Part shown: piece after piece, positions 1 to 8,975 of the stretch
Numbering within the stretch: the first letter of the stretch is position 1
How the letters are laid out: each line of letters opens with the position of its first letter
Origin: an uncultured Bdellovibrionales bacterium
Lineage (GTDB): Bacteria > Bdellovibrionota > Bdellovibrionia > Bdellovibrionales > UBA1609
Length of the DNA stretch: 64,000 nucleotides
Reading direction: 5' to 3'
Assembly: GCA_903833275.1 (NCBI GenBank)
Contig: CAILEP010000016.1
Coordinates: forward strand, 175,865-239,864
Made by a program: the position numbers and the translations under genes
Notes under the pieces: model-generated
The model's input: the letters and a program-made list of their open reading frames with translations, nothing else
Told to the model about the DNA's origin: nothing
The model's database searches: none

Positions 1-1
1 T

Positions 2-139
2 CACATTTATCAAGTTTATGCTGACCCAGAAGATCGCGCAAAAATAGAGAAAAAAATTGGCTCAGCGATGACACTTATTGATCAAGAAAGTAAAAGCGCC
101 GCCAATGGTGGCAGTGGTGGTCAGGCTGCGACCAAGTAG
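2..139 (+). CDS. 3' end of an unidentified protein
   Basis: The window opens inside a plus-strand reading frame that ends at TAG 137-139. The visible 45 residues are polar and mixed (HIYQVYADPEDRAKIEKK...), followed by a Gly/Ser/Ala/Gln-rich tail ending GGQAATK. That looks like a flexible, low-complexity C-terminus. The start lies outside the window and I do not recognise the family. It is absent from the ORF track because no start codon is present. The frame is open from base 2, and the codon choice resembles that of the neighbouring genes. Confidence 0.55.
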   Translation, partial: HIYQVYADPEDRAKIEKKIGSAMTLIDQESKSAANGGSGGQAATK

Positions 140-276
140 GCTTTGCCAATGCTGAATGACACCCCGGCAAATGATTCACCGGCATCGGGGTCTGTAAATT
201 TAACGACTGGCTCGACGATGATGGTAATCTAAATTTTTGAGTAGCGACCTTTGCTTGCCGTTGCTTTCACCACTAC

Positions 277-1248
277 CTACCAACCCAAAACATAGCCAAA
301 GATCAAAGGCGCAACGATCGTTGCATCGGATTCAATGACAAATTTCGGGGTCTCTTTCGCCAGCTTGCCCCAAGTGATTTTCTCATTCGGTACGGCACCT
401 GAGTACGAACCATAACTGGTCGTCGAATCGCTGATTTGGCAAAAATAGGACCAGCGCTTTACACCTTGTTCGAGATCTTGCTCGATCAAAGGCACGACAC
501 AAATCGGAAAGTCTCCGGCAATGCCGCCGCCGATTTGAAAAAAACCAATTTCTTTTTTCTTCGAGGTTTCGCGATACCACTTCACCAATTCAATCATGTA
601 GTCGATACCCATTTTCATGGCCCCGCGCCCCGCTTTGCCTTCCATCACGCGTGCGGCAAAAATATTTCCGAGGGTCGAGTCTTCCCAGCCTGGCACAAAC
701 ATCGGCAGATTTTTTTCAGCCGCCGCCATTAACCAAGAATTTTTAGGGTCGATTTGATAATATTCTTTGAGTGAGCCTTCTCGCAAAATTTCATAGAAAA
801 ATTCGTGCGGTAAAAGCCCACGATTTTGCTCTGTGCACTCGGCCCATTTTTTTAAAATAGTTTTCTCGACTCGGCGAAAAGCCTCTTCTTCGGGGATGCA
901 AGTATCGGTCACGCGGTTCATCCCGCGCGCGAGAAGGTCTTCTTCATCTTGCGGAGTCAGATCACGATAATTCGGGATGCGCACATAGTGATCATGAGCC
1001 ACAAGATTGAAAACGTCCTCTTCGAGATTGGCGCCGGTGCAAGAAATCGCGTGAACTTTGTTTTGGCGAATCATTTCGGCAAGTGACAAGCCGAGCTCGG
1101 CCGTGCTCATAGCGCCGCCAATGGTTAAAAACATAATTCCGTTGTCGCTCTCGACATGTTTTTTGAAAGCCACGGCCGCATCTTTGAGGGCCGCTGCATT
1201 AAAATGTCGATAATGATGATTAATGAATTCGGTAATGGGGCTTTTCAT
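277..1248 (-). CDS. Deoxyhypusine synthase family protein
   Basis: About 323 residues, similar in fold signature to deoxyhypusine synthase, an NAD-dependent enzyme that transfers the aminobutyl group of spermidine. Near the C-terminus the segment SGAVPNEKITWGKL matches the family's SGARPDEAVSWGK active-site motif, including the catalytic Lys of WGK. The NAD-binding stretch IGGGIAGDFP is also present. Bacteria lack eIF5A, the classical substrate, so the acceptor here is probably a polyamine or an unknown amine; that is inference. The ATG at 1248 is preferred over the longer TTG frame (1296) because GAAGG precedes it with good spacing. It stands alone, on the same strand as the beta-barrel-like gene upstream. 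Confidence 0.82.
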   Translation of the reverse strand: MKSPITEFINHHYRHFNAAALKDAAVAFKKHVESDNGIMFLTIGGAMSTAELGLSLAEMIRQNKVHAISCTGANLEEDVFNLVAHDHYVRIPNYRDLTPQDEEDLLARGMNRVTDTCIPEEEAFRRVEKTILKKWAECTEQNRGLLPHEFFYEILREGSLKEYYQIDPKNSWLMAAAEKNLPMFVPGWEDSTLGNIFAARVMEGKAGRGAMKMGIDYMIELVKWYRETSKKKEIGFFQIGGGIAGDFPICVVPLIEQDLEQGVKRWSYFCQISDSTTSYGSYSGAVPNEKITWGKLAKETPKFVIESDATIVAPLIFGYVLGW

Positions 1249-1334
1249 TTTGGCCTTCACTTTTTTAACTTTATTTGATGGCGCCGACCATACCAAGTTT
1301 GGCCTAAAAATAAAAGTGATTGCTTGGGGGCCGC

Positions 1335-2264
1335 CTAAAAGAAGAAGGCGAGTTCAAGCTCTGAGCCGGAACGTGTATCAGATGAGGCCGCCGTCGCCGT
1401 CGGAGTCTTATGCGTGATTTCGGTAAAGGCCGTACCCCCAAGACGCAAAAATCCGATTTCGACAAAGGCACCGTAGACGAGCTTCGAGCCATCGTAGCTG
1501 GCTCCCGATCCGTCGCTGGCCTTAAAATATTGACTGTAGTCGCCGGTCAGACCGAAAAAATGGACTAGGTAGATGTTTAGCTTAGCGTGGGCAAAGGCGT
1601 TAGTGACGGTGCTCGTTGGGCTTGAAAACGCCCAAGTGCGTTCGCCCACCCCCATGTTGAGAAAACTCGAGCGGGCGTGGGTGCCGAAAAGGCGTAACTT
1701 CACTTCGCCCGATTGCCGCACCCAATTTTCACTGCTCGATTCGTGCTCGTAGCTGACTCCAAAAATACTATAGAAAAAAGAGGCCAAAAATCGAGACCCT
1801 GTCTCGCTGGTTGTCGTGTTAGAGGTAGCGGCACCAGTCGAGCTCACGTTCGTTGTGTATTTGTAGCTTTGCGAACCGCCCGCCAAATCGAGCTCATAAT
1901 GGCCTTCCGTACGATGCATGGCGAGCCACTGATCTTGCATTTTAAACTGCTGCTTTTCTTGCATCCACCCAAGTAGGGTCCAGCGCACGTTCGCACCCTC
2001 GCCGCCGCCACTCGGTGCGGCCTCACCCTCACCGCCTCCGCCGCCCTCGCTGCCATGCCCCGCTGCCAATGCGACTGTCGCCGATGCAAGTATCGCAACT
2101 GCAACGGCCGAAACGGCAACAGTCGCAGCTGGGGTGGTCGCCGCAGCCGAAACTGTAAACGCCAGCGCGAACGCAAAAACCTTAACTTTCGCAACTGTCG
2201 TTTTCTCGACTGTTGTCTTCACTATTGAAGCCTTCGCCATTAATGTTTTCACAATTTCTGTCAT
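1335..2264 (-). CDS. Orphan secreted protein, probable outer-membrane beta-barrel
   Basis: 309 residues with no recognised family. The first 65 residues are an unusually long Ala/Val/Thr-rich segment with repeated VKTT/VEKTT/VAKV units running into a hydrophobic stretch ending VALAAGHG, probably a signal peptide. A Gly/Glu-rich linker follows. From about residue 90 the sequence alternates polar and hydrophobic residues in short strands (for example GGSQSYKYTTNV, KLRLFGTHA, VYGAFVEIGFLRLGG). It ends in ELELAFFF, an aromatic C-terminus typical of BamA-inserted barrels. An alternative ATG lies eight codons downstream (2240). The function is unknown and outer-membrane location is inference. Confidence 0.6.
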   Translation of the reverse strand: MTEIVKTLMAKASIVKTTVEKTTVAKVKVFAFALAFTVSAAATTPAATVAVSAVAVAILASATVALAAGHGSEGGGGGEGEAAPSGGGEGANVRWTLLGWMQEKQQFKMQDQWLAMHRTEGHYELDLAGGSQSYKYTTNVSSTGAATSNTTTSETGSRFLASFFYSIFGVSYEHESSSENWVRQSGEVKLRLFGTHARSSFLNMGVGERTWAFSSPTSTVTNAFAHAKLNIYLVHFFGLTGDYSQYFKASDGSGASYDGSKLVYGAFVEIGFLRLGGTAFTEITHKTPTATAASSDTRSGSELELAFFF

Positions 2265-2334
2265 ATTTTTTACTCGAATTATCCGTTCGGCGACTAGCTT
2301 CTAACGCGCTGTCCACCAGAAAACAGGCCGGGTA

Positions 2335-3303
2335 CTAAAAAGCGAGGAGTAAGATCAGCGCGAGGTTGCCGATCCACGCGAGCGAGGTCACCAGCGGCTG
2401 CTTTTCTTTTTGCTTCTCAGTGATTTCATCTTCTGTGGTTCGATACATTTCAATGCCGACGTTTTTCATGGGGTCTTCGGTCATGCCGTAGGCCTCGCGC
2501 ATGCGGCGCAATTCATCGGGCACGCGCACCAACGCATCGGTTTTTATTTCAGAGTTATTTTGATGCCGTGTTACTTGCACCGTGATGATCTGTCGATCGA
2601 CGCGAACGACAACTCCTTCAGAAGAAACCTCGGCATTCATCCCGGCTTGAAATATAGGGTTCAGGGTTGTGGCCTTCACTCGCACCACCTGCACGTTATC
2701 GCCAACTGTCACCTGGGTATTAAGACCGATATCGGCCTTAAAGAACATTTTCTCGCCCTCGGTAAAGGTTGGCTTGCCGATCAAAGGGTCGACCACGACA
2801 TGGCCCTGATAGGGTATCGATGCGATAAAATCCGTCAGCAATCTTAGGCTACCTTCTTTAATTTGCTTTGAAACTGGCACTGTCGGGTGAAGTTCAAGAT
2901 CAACCTGCCAAAGCGTCAGCCCATTCTTAGTTTCATAAACCCTCATGCTGAGAGTGTGGTCGTTCAAAAAGGTCGTCATAAGTGCGTTTGCATCGAGAAT
3001 GCGGCCCAGAATAATCGCATCGGCCGGCTTCAGCTCGCCGCGCGGCTGAAAAACTTCTTTGGCCTGCATAAAGTTTCGACTCGCAACCATAAAGCGTTTT
3101 GATTCGGTCAGGCGCTCACGTAGCTCCCACCATGCTTCTTCGCTCTCTTTGCTAAAGTTGGCTTCAGCTTGAAGCGGAAACACCACAATGCGACGAATGC
3201 GTTCGTGCTCATATTCGGCATGAGCGATTGAGTTAAAAAGCATAATTGATGACAAAGATAGGGCGACGAAAAGAGCTAAATAGATTTTAGATAAAATGCT
3301 CAT
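2335..3303 (-). CDS. Secreted protein of unknown function with C-terminal membrane helix
   Basis: 322 residues. A signal peptide (hydrophobic residues 7-28, cleavage near AHAEYEHE) is followed by a domain beginning RRIVVFPLQAE that resembles the start of CsgG/TolB-N-type alpha/beta modules. Predicted strand-rich sequence (GDNVQVVRVKA, SSEGVVVRVDRQIITVQVTRH) follows. A charged helix precedes a final hydrophobic segment (LAWIGNLALILLLAF) that could anchor the protein. It starts 10 bases after the DUF429 gene stops and is probably last in that operon. No family is assigned with confidence. Confidence 0.6.
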   Translation of the reverse strand: MSILSKIYLALFVALSLSSIMLFNSIAHAEYEHERIRRIVVFPLQAEANFSKESEEAWWELRERLTESKRFMVASRNFMQAKEVFQPRGELKPADAIILGRILDANALMTTFLNDHTLSMRVYETKNGLTLWQVDLELHPTVPVSKQIKEGSLRLLTDFIASIPYQGHVVVDPLIGKPTFTEGEKMFFKADIGLNTQVTVGDNVQVVRVKATTLNPIFQAGMNAEVSSEGVVVRVDRQIITVQVTRHQNNSEIKTDALVRVPDELRRMREAYGMTEDPMKNVGIEMYRTTEDEITEKQKEKQPLVTSLAWIGNLALILLLAF

Positions 3304-3312
3304 GTACTGAGG

Positions 3313-4188
3313 CTACCAAACGATCGATTCTTTTGGAATCTCTATCCACCCCTCACGGGTCGGGAAGCCTTTCGGGGGACGCTCACACTGGCCTTTAAAC
3401 TTCAATACGGCGGTCAGGGCACAGATGAAGGCATCAAAAGCATTACCGCTTTCAACCATCAGACGAACGTCCTGCTCATAAAGAAAAGCAATCTCGCGGC
3501 GCACCAGTTCTTTAAGAATGGCCGTACGAGACTCCGCCCCACCGAAGTGGTGCTTATGATGCTTTAGATGTGACTTTTGTATATGCAATGCCCCACCGAT
3601 TCGCCATAAGCTCAATTTCGGAAACACTTCAATCGCCTTCACCTTAAGTCGACGATTAATAAAATGGGCGCGCGCCGTCAAGGGGGCCATGTTCGCACCG
3701 AGCGCATGTTGCACATGAAAAGGTTCGTCAAATTCGGTCGAAAGATACTGCTCAACACATCGTTCGGTGTACGGAGTAAATAATTTTCGCGGCTTGCCGC
3801 GCGTTGCCTGCAGATTGTAGTGATCCCACATCCAGCGAATTTCGGTTTCTTTGCAAGCCTCATAGCCCGGGCAACGCAAACGACACTCTACACATTTGGG
3901 GAAGGTCAGGGCCACATTATAAGCAACATATTCGGTTTTCAATCGGCTGTGCAAAATCTGCTCATGCAAAACGAGATCGCCCGAAACATTCTCATCGGTC
4001 TTAATTTTATCGACGATCTCGCTTAAAAATATTTTTTTGTGTTCAGGGTAATATTCGACAAACGCCAAGCACGTCTTGTCGTTTTTGCCACCCGAGAGCG
4101 CCACGCCAATAAAGCCGTGACGCTTGAGCGATTTACTTAGCCAGTCACCGGACGAATCTTGATCGGCTGAAATCCGTTTTTTTGACAT
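3313..4188 (-). CDS. DUF429 family protein with a cysteine cluster
   Basis: 291 residues resembling DUF429, predicted RNase H-fold proteins of unknown substrate. The start FIGVALSGGKNDKTCLAF matches the family's first acidic/glycine strand, although the usual Asp is not evident. The C-terminal ESGNAFDAFICALTAVL matches the conserved helix D-AfiCAltA. Residues around 95-110 contain CVECRLRCPGYEAC, a C-x2-C-x3-C-x5-C set that could bind a metal or Fe-S cluster. The 5' end overlaps the GHMP kinase gene by 52 bases in another frame, so it is translationally coupled or starts a little later. Confidence 0.65.
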   Translation of the reverse strand: MSKKRISADQDSSGDWLSKSLKRHGFIGVALSGGKNDKTCLAFVEYYPEHKKIFLSEIVDKIKTDENVSGDLVLHEQILHSRLKTEYVAYNVALTFPKCVECRLRCPGYEACKETEIRWMWDHYNLQATRGKPRKLFTPYTERCVEQYLSTEFDEPFHVQHALGANMAPLTARAHFINRRLKVKAIEVFPKLSLWRIGGALHIQKSHLKHHKHHFGGAESRTAILKELVRREIAFLYEQDVRLMVESGNAFDAFICALTAVLKFKGQCERPPKGFPTREGWIEIPKESIVW

Positions 4189-5117
4189 GCAGTCGCGATC
4201 CTTTCGTGAAGTTCGGGTTTAGCCCATACTAGCACAGATCCACCACCGCCGGCGCCACAGATTTTGACCGCTTCGGCACCCTGTTCCGTCACTAGAACTT
4301 TCAATCGTTCAATCTCAGGGCTGGTAAATGAACTTGTCAATCGCACGCGTGCATCAAATTCGCATCTAAATAGCTGAGGGATTTTGGCCCACTCTTGCCG
4401 CCTACAAACTTCGGCGGTCTCATCGGCGATCTGGGCAATCTCTTTAAGTGCGGCAATTGGCGAATCCACTTTTTCAATCACCGACTTAATCACTTGCCAA
4501 TTGTTGATGCCCGAATGGTGTGAACGCCCGGTGTAAATGAGCATTACATTTTCGGCCAACCCCGCCAGAGATACCGCCAGGGGCTCAAGCTTAAGACCGG
4601 CCGCGCGATAGTGAATGATATTAAGCCCGGGCTGAATCGCCGGAAAATAATCTTGGGTCCCCGTCGGGGCGTGAATGACGCGAGCCTCGAGATTGCTCGC
4701 GAGAGTCACCATTTCATAGAGCGTCTGGGTAAAACCCAGCCAAGCATTGAACGCTTTGATCAGCGTCACACAAAGACTCGAACTGCCGCCAAGACCGCCA
4801 CCAACTGGGCTCTGAGAAAATGTCGAAAGCCGAAAGCCTTGCTTGGGTCGGTAGTGTTCAATAACTTTTTGCACCAACAACAGTTCTGGGTCTTGGGCTT
4901 CAAGAAAGTGACTAAGATTTTTAAAGGTCTTTTTAAATTTCAAATCTTTAACTTCAATTTCAACCGAAGAATCGGTACCGGCCACAAGCTCGCAGCCAGT
5001 CATAATATCAATTGATAAATTTACGGTTACGCAGTCGCCAACCATTAAGTAAAGCGGCCAGCAATCGAGAGTACCACCAGCGAGATCAACACGTGTCGGA
5101 GACTGAATTTTAATCAT
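4137..5117 (-). CDS. GHMP family sugar kinase (HddA-like)
   Basis: 326 residues of the GHMP small-molecule kinase superfamily. The N-terminal PTRVDLAGGTLDCWP matches the sugar-kinase start seen in D-glycero-D-manno-heptose 7-phosphate kinases and fucokinases. The ATP-binding motif 2 is SPVGGGLGGSSSL, and the third motif is KICGAGGGGSVLVW. The likely reaction is ATP-dependent phosphorylation of a sugar or sugar phosphate at the anomeric carbon; the substrate cannot be read from sequence. The ATG overlaps the stop of the DUF4340 gene (ATGA), so it is translationally coupled to the ABC exporter genes upstream, an unusual partnership. Confidence 0.82.
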   Translation of the reverse strand: MIKIQSPTRVDLAGGTLDCWPLYLMVGDCVTVNLSIDIMTGCELVAGTDSSVEIEVKDLKFKKTFKNLSHFLEAQDPELLLVQKVIEHYRPKQGFRLSTFSQSPVGGGLGGSSSLCVTLIKAFNAWLGFTQTLYEMVTLASNLEARVIHAPTGTQDYFPAIQPGLNIIHYRAAGLKLEPLAVSLAGLAENVMLIYTGRSHHSGINNWQVIKSVIEKVDSPIAALKEIAQIADETAEVCRRQEWAKIPQLFRCEFDARVRLTSSFTSPEIERLKVLVTEQGAEAVKICGAGGGGSVLVWAKPELHERIATACQKNGFQPIKIRPVTG

Positions 5118-6607
5118 TGACCCTCATGTTGGGGGGCCGAGCCCCGCCCCGGCGAACTCGCCGGTAACGTCGAGCGTGGTGCTTGCTCAACCTTTTTAAC
5201 TTCGGTCACTTGAGCCGGTTTAGTTGGGTTCTGCACAATATTAGGCGTAACCAACCTATCAATCGCAGCTTTACGAACGGCTATAAGTTTATCGACCTTT
5301 GATGATTTCACCACATAATATTCTTGGTTGTTTTTGACCTCTTTGTAAAGCCCGCCAAACTCTATTTTAAGAATTAAGTCACCTTTTGCATCATGAAGTT
5401 GGGCCAAATACTGATGCGAAGCCGTTTTAGCGCCTGATTTCAAAAATTCAGCGGCTTCGAGCGACTGGATATTGTTAATAAAATCATCCACGACGGGCTC
5501 ATTGATCTTTTGATTTGGGTCTTTCGTGGCCAGCTGCCACTTGCCCTCGGTTTTTTCAAGAACAAGGCCCTCTTTAAAATCGGGGCTTACAAATTTGACT
5601 CTAGCCACTTTCGAGGTTTCGAAAAGAAACGGCTGTTTCACATCGCGAAGGGCCTCGATCGGGCGTGCGATGGTCTCAAGATGCCCGCGACCAATTCGAT
5701 AGATCGCCGGGTTACCGGTTGAAATAAAATAGACCTTATGACCATCCATCGCGCTAAATTTAATTTCAGCCGCAATTGCTGGCTTGTCGGCACCCTCGGG
5801 GTTCGGAAATTCAATTTGAAAAACTGCCGACGGAAGCTGAAATCGATTTTTCTTGAGGTCTTCTGCCGACTTGGTATTCGAGACGATCTCTTCGGCCTTC
5901 AAATTTCGCAACTCTTCAACCATTTGATTGACCACACGTGAGGCAATCTTCATTTCTTTATCTTGCGATGCCGACCACTCGCCACCCTTTGAAGAAAGAA
6001 CGTAACTAAAAACTTTACCGGTAAAATTTGAAGTGACAGCAATTTTAACCGGAAGGCCGTCGGGCAAAACAAGCTTTTTGCTTCGCAGAGTATTTAAAGT
6101 CAAATTGTGCAATTGCTCAAACGCGGCGGTCATGTTTAACAGTTTGTTCTCTTCGTTTTTACGCAAATAGAAACCTTTGTCGTAAGTTCGCACTTTACCA
6201 ACGCGCACCTGCACCAGTGGACCCGAAACGAGCTTTATCTGAATCAACGGGTCAGGCTCGTTGAGCCCGAACTTTGCCCAGTCAATGGGCCCCTCGCCAG
6301 TGTCAATCGTGGCGGCGTGGGTGTCGAGAATCTCACCTAGAGTTTTTTCAACGTCAGCATCATCAGCTCGATCTTGAACAGGCTCAAGCACCTGCCAATG
6401 AGCATTTTGCTTTTTTAATTTAAATTGCCCTGCGACACCGGCAAAAGAAAACTCGGTAACGTCATTAGTTCGAACGCCCGAAAAAATTAAATCTGAGTTC
6501 GGCTTCTCACTCTCTTCTTTCTGGCCCTTTTGCATTTGCCAGAGCGCAACCCCGGCCACCCCTATTACGAGAATGGCAAAGACAAACGTCCCGCGAAAAT
6601 GCTTCAT
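5114..6607 (-). CDS. DUF4340 domain protein of a gliding-type ABC system
   Basis: 497 residues. One N-terminal membrane helix (FVFAILVIGVAGVALW) anchors a large periplasmic region of repeated strand-rich units of DUF4340 type (for example VTEFSFAGVAGQFKLKK, VARVKFVSP, GKWQLATKDP). It ends in a Pro/Ser-rich tail. DUF4340 proteins are commonly encoded after GldG-like auxiliary components and are presumed to be extracytoplasmic partners of the exporter. The start codon overlaps the stop of the GldG-like gene (ATGA), and its own stop overlaps the GHMP kinase start, which gives tight coupling on both sides. Confidence 0.8.
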   Translation of the reverse strand: MKHFRGTFVFAILVIGVAGVALWQMQKGQKEESEKPNSDLIFSGVRTNDVTEFSFAGVAGQFKLKKQNAHWQVLEPVQDRADDADVEKTLGEILDTHAATIDTGEGPIDWAKFGLNEPDPLIQIKLVSGPLVQVRVGKVRTYDKGFYLRKNEENKLLNMTAAFEQLHNLTLNTLRSKKLVLPDGLPVKIAVTSNFTGKVFSYVLSSKGGEWSASQDKEMKIASRVVNQMVEELRNLKAEEIVSNTKSAEDLKKNRFQLPSAVFQIEFPNPEGADKPAIAAEIKFSAMDGHKVYFISTGNPAIYRIGRGHLETIARPIEALRDVKQPFLFETSKVARVKFVSPDFKEGLVLEKTEGKWQLATKDPNQKINEPVVDDFINNIQSLEAAEFLKSGAKTASHQYLAQLHDAKGDLILKIEFGGLYKEVKNNQEYYVVKSSKVDKLIAVRKAAIDRLVTPNIVQNPTKPAQVTEVKKVEQAPRSTLPASSPGRGSAPQHEGQ

Positions 6608-8172
6608 AAATTACGTCTCCGGTACCAGAAGAAACCGCTCAATATAATCAAACAAAGCGGCAAACTTAAGCCGGCCAAGATCACAACAATTTCTTTTGTG
6701 GTGGTTAGCTCAAGCGGAGTCGCCTCGGGCGTCTTCGGCCGTACCGAAATATGGTTAGCATCGTTGGCCAGGTAGGCCACCGTATTCATCGCCAGATCAC
6801 GGTTCGCGCCCAAACGAATGTATTGGTTTGACATAAAATCGCTGTCGCCAAAAACCACAGCCGAAAAATCTGCTTTTTTGTCGCCGTCTTTTTTAGCGGC
6901 CTCGTCACCAACCTTCTTGGCCAACGCCGTCACCGGGCCACTGACCGATACGCCGATTGTCACCGAGCGTGGCTCGGGGTTCTTAACTGGCTTTGGCTGA
7001 TTCGACACATAGGCTTTCGGGGTCGTCTTAACAATATCCTTAAAAGTAAGTTCGGTTGAAGCATCGCCGGCTCTCGCGACTTCGCTCGCCAACATAAAAA
7101 TCGAGCCCATCACTCGCCCGCCGAGAAAAAACTTCTTCGTTATGTCGCTATTGCGATCGTAATCGGCACCCAAAGCCGCCTGGGGGCCCAGCTGTTCAAG
7201 ATTGTCGAATTCGTTCAAAATATAGTTGTTTCGAAATTCAACACCGACGGATTTGGTCAATAGCGCCAAATTGTGCTTCTCGCCGGGGTCGGCCAGAATA
7301 AGCAAATGGCCACCGGCGCGTGCGAACTCTCGTAAACCGTCGAGCTCACCATCAAGCAATGGCGAGCGTGGGCCCGCAATGACGACAACCGCGGGCGGCG
7401 GCGGCAGCTTCTCGCCGGCCATTGTATTTAATTTGGCGACTTTGTATCCATCAGAACGCAAATTCTCGGCAAACATTTTAATATTTTCGCCGCCATCACC
7501 ATCAATATCGCGTTCACCGTGACCGGTTAAAAAATAAATCGTTTTATCTTCTTTTGCGGTCACCTTAAAAATAGCCGAAGTCGTTTTCTCTTCGTCATAA
7601 GGCTCGTCGATTTGAGCCCGTTTGCCTTTGTAGTCAAGAACCACCGCAAATCTCTGCGACTCGAGATATTTCTTGGCGGCTTCGACCTCGAGCAGAGCAT
7701 CCATAAATTGAATCTTCACTCTCGGGTTGGCGTCGACATAGGTTTGAAAATTCTGTTTTAATTGGCCCCGCAATTCTTTGTCATCGGTGCCACGATAGAA
7801 AACCAAAAGCTTAAGATCGTCATCAAGGCCCCCAAGGGCCTGCAAAGTCGGCTCAGACAGAGTGTTGAGCTTCTCTTTTGTCATATCGAAAGTTTTATCA
7901 AAACGGGTGCCAAGAAAATTGATCGCGACAAGCAAAATAACACTCAAGAGAATGAGCACGCCCATATTCATACCGTGCTTAGTGGTTCGCATGCTTAAAA
8001 AATCAAAATAGAATTTGTAGTCCACGGCAACTGCCATCACGAAAGCGCCACAAAACAAACCAAATGGCACCCAGAGTAGATCCATCCAGCCGCCCAGAAT
8101 TAAGCGCGTTACAAAAAGCACCAGCAGCGATAAACCGCTCACTAGAAAACCAATTTTGCCCCATTTACTCAT
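6604..8172 (-). CDS. GldG-like auxiliary ABC transporter component
   Basis: About 522 residues. Two N-terminal membrane helices and a third near residue 90 (GVLILLSVILLVAINFLG) precede a large extracytoplasmic region. A C-terminal helix (EIVVILAGLSLPLCLIIL) is followed by YRRRNL. The middle contains ETSAIFKVT-type and YFLTGHGERDIDGDGG motifs, VVVIAGPRSPL and GGHLLILADPG, typical of COG3225 (ABC-type transport system involved in gliding motility, auxiliary component). The start is placed at ATG 8172 (MSKWGKIGF) because GGGAG lies just upstream. The track's 8214 start would overlap the permease gene and lacks such a site. Confidence 0.85.
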   Translation of the reverse strand: MSKWGKIGFLVSGLSLLVLFVTRLILGGWMDLLWVPFGLFCGAFVMAVAVDYKFYFDFLSMRTTKHGMNMGVLILLSVILLVAINFLGTRFDKTFDMTKEKLNTLSEPTLQALGGLDDDLKLLVFYRGTDDKELRGQLKQNFQTYVDANPRVKIQFMDALLEVEAAKKYLESQRFAVVLDYKGKRAQIDEPYDEEKTTSAIFKVTAKEDKTIYFLTGHGERDIDGDGGENIKMFAENLRSDGYKVAKLNTMAGEKLPPPPAVVVIAGPRSPLLDGELDGLREFARAGGHLLILADPGEKHNLALLTKSVGVEFRNNYILNEFDNLEQLGPQAALGADYDRNSDITKKFFLGGRVMGSIFMLASEVARAGDASTELTFKDIVKTTPKAYVSNQPKPVKNPEPRSVTIGVSVSGPVTALAKKVGDEAAKKDGDKKADFSAVVFGDSDFMSNQYIRLGANRDLAMNTVAYLANDANHISVRPKTPEATPLELTTTKEIVVILAGLSLPLCLIILSGFFWYRRRNL

Positions 8173-8191
8173 AACAATCTCCCTCTCAAAT

Positions 8192-8962
8192 CTAACGCCA
8201 GCGCGCCGATTCAATCACTCGCTGACACAAAAATACGAAAAACCCAACGGCCGAGGTAAAGAACACAATCGAGCTAACCCGAAGCGTGCCTTTTAAAAAA
8301 TTCGACAAATGGTTGCCGACTGAAATGTACTCCGAAAGAGTGGCCCACCACTTTACATCAGAACCCGCCCCGCTTTGCCCAACGAACCAAATCATCAGGT
8401 TAAAAACCACGGCCATAAAAACGGCAAGCATGGCCGAATCGGTGAGCGAAGACGCAAACAGACCGGCCGCCGCATAAAGGGCGGTGATCAAAAAGATCCC
8501 GAAATAAAGAATAATCAATGTCGGCCAATGAAACTTGGCGATAAGTGACGTGCCCGCTGGGTAGATAAACGAGATCAACAGCAATGCGGTTGCAGCCCCT
8601 AGCCCGGCCAAAAATTTACCGACCGCGATATCCGTAGACGAAATTGGCGAGGTGAGCAGCAAATCGTAAGATCGCATTTTCTTTTCTTCAGCTATCAGCC
8701 GCATGGTGATCGCGGGTAAGGTGAAAATCAAAACCAAATTCACCACAGAAATGTGCTGCACAAAAACCGAGTTCATCAAACTCTGTGCGGCCGCCCCGCC
8801 CCCTTGCATGTTGGCCATTAAGCCCTGCGCCGCAAACTGCCTAAGAAAACTTAAATACATCAGCGACCACACCACCGTGCAGAGGGCTGCAACGAAACAA
8901 AAAAGTGGGCTCGTCACGATTAGTTTAAAATCCTTGCGAGCGATTAATAATATGGCACGCAT
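8192..8962 (-). CDS. ABC-2 type permease (GldF-like)
   Basis: 256 residues with six predicted membrane helices and the ABC-2 permease layout: an N-terminal ARKDFKLIVTSPLF, a long extracytoplasmic loop, then VNLVLIFTLPAITMRLIAEEKKMRSYDLLLTSP, the conserved coupling region of this family. It would form the membrane channel for the ATPase encoded immediately upstream. The gap to the ATPase gene is 13 bases and to the GldG-like gene 19 bases, consistent with one transcript. The exported substrate is unknown. Confidence 0.88.
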   Translation of the reverse strand: MRAILLIARKDFKLIVTSPLFCFVAALCTVVWSLMYLSFLRQFAAQGLMANMQGGGAAAQSLMNSVFVQHISVVNLVLIFTLPAITMRLIAEEKKMRSYDLLLTSPISSTDIAVGKFLAGLGAATALLLISFIYPAGTSLIAKFHWPTLIILYFGIFLITALYAAAGLFASSLTDSAMLAVFMAVVFNLMIWFVGQSGAGSDVKWWATLSEYISVGNHLSNFLKGTLRVSSIVFFTSAVGFFVFLCQRVIESARWR

Positions 8963-8975
8963 TTTTTACCTCGTG

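Noticed and set aside
160-206. ACACCCCG/CGGGGTCT inverted repeat after the first partial gene
   Set aside because: The stem is separated by a long loop with weak inner pairing and no T run; too weak to call a terminator.
8173-8214. N-terminal extension of the GldG-like protein in the ORF track
   Set aside because: It overlaps the permease gene and lacks a ribosome site, whereas ATG 8172 has GGGAG.
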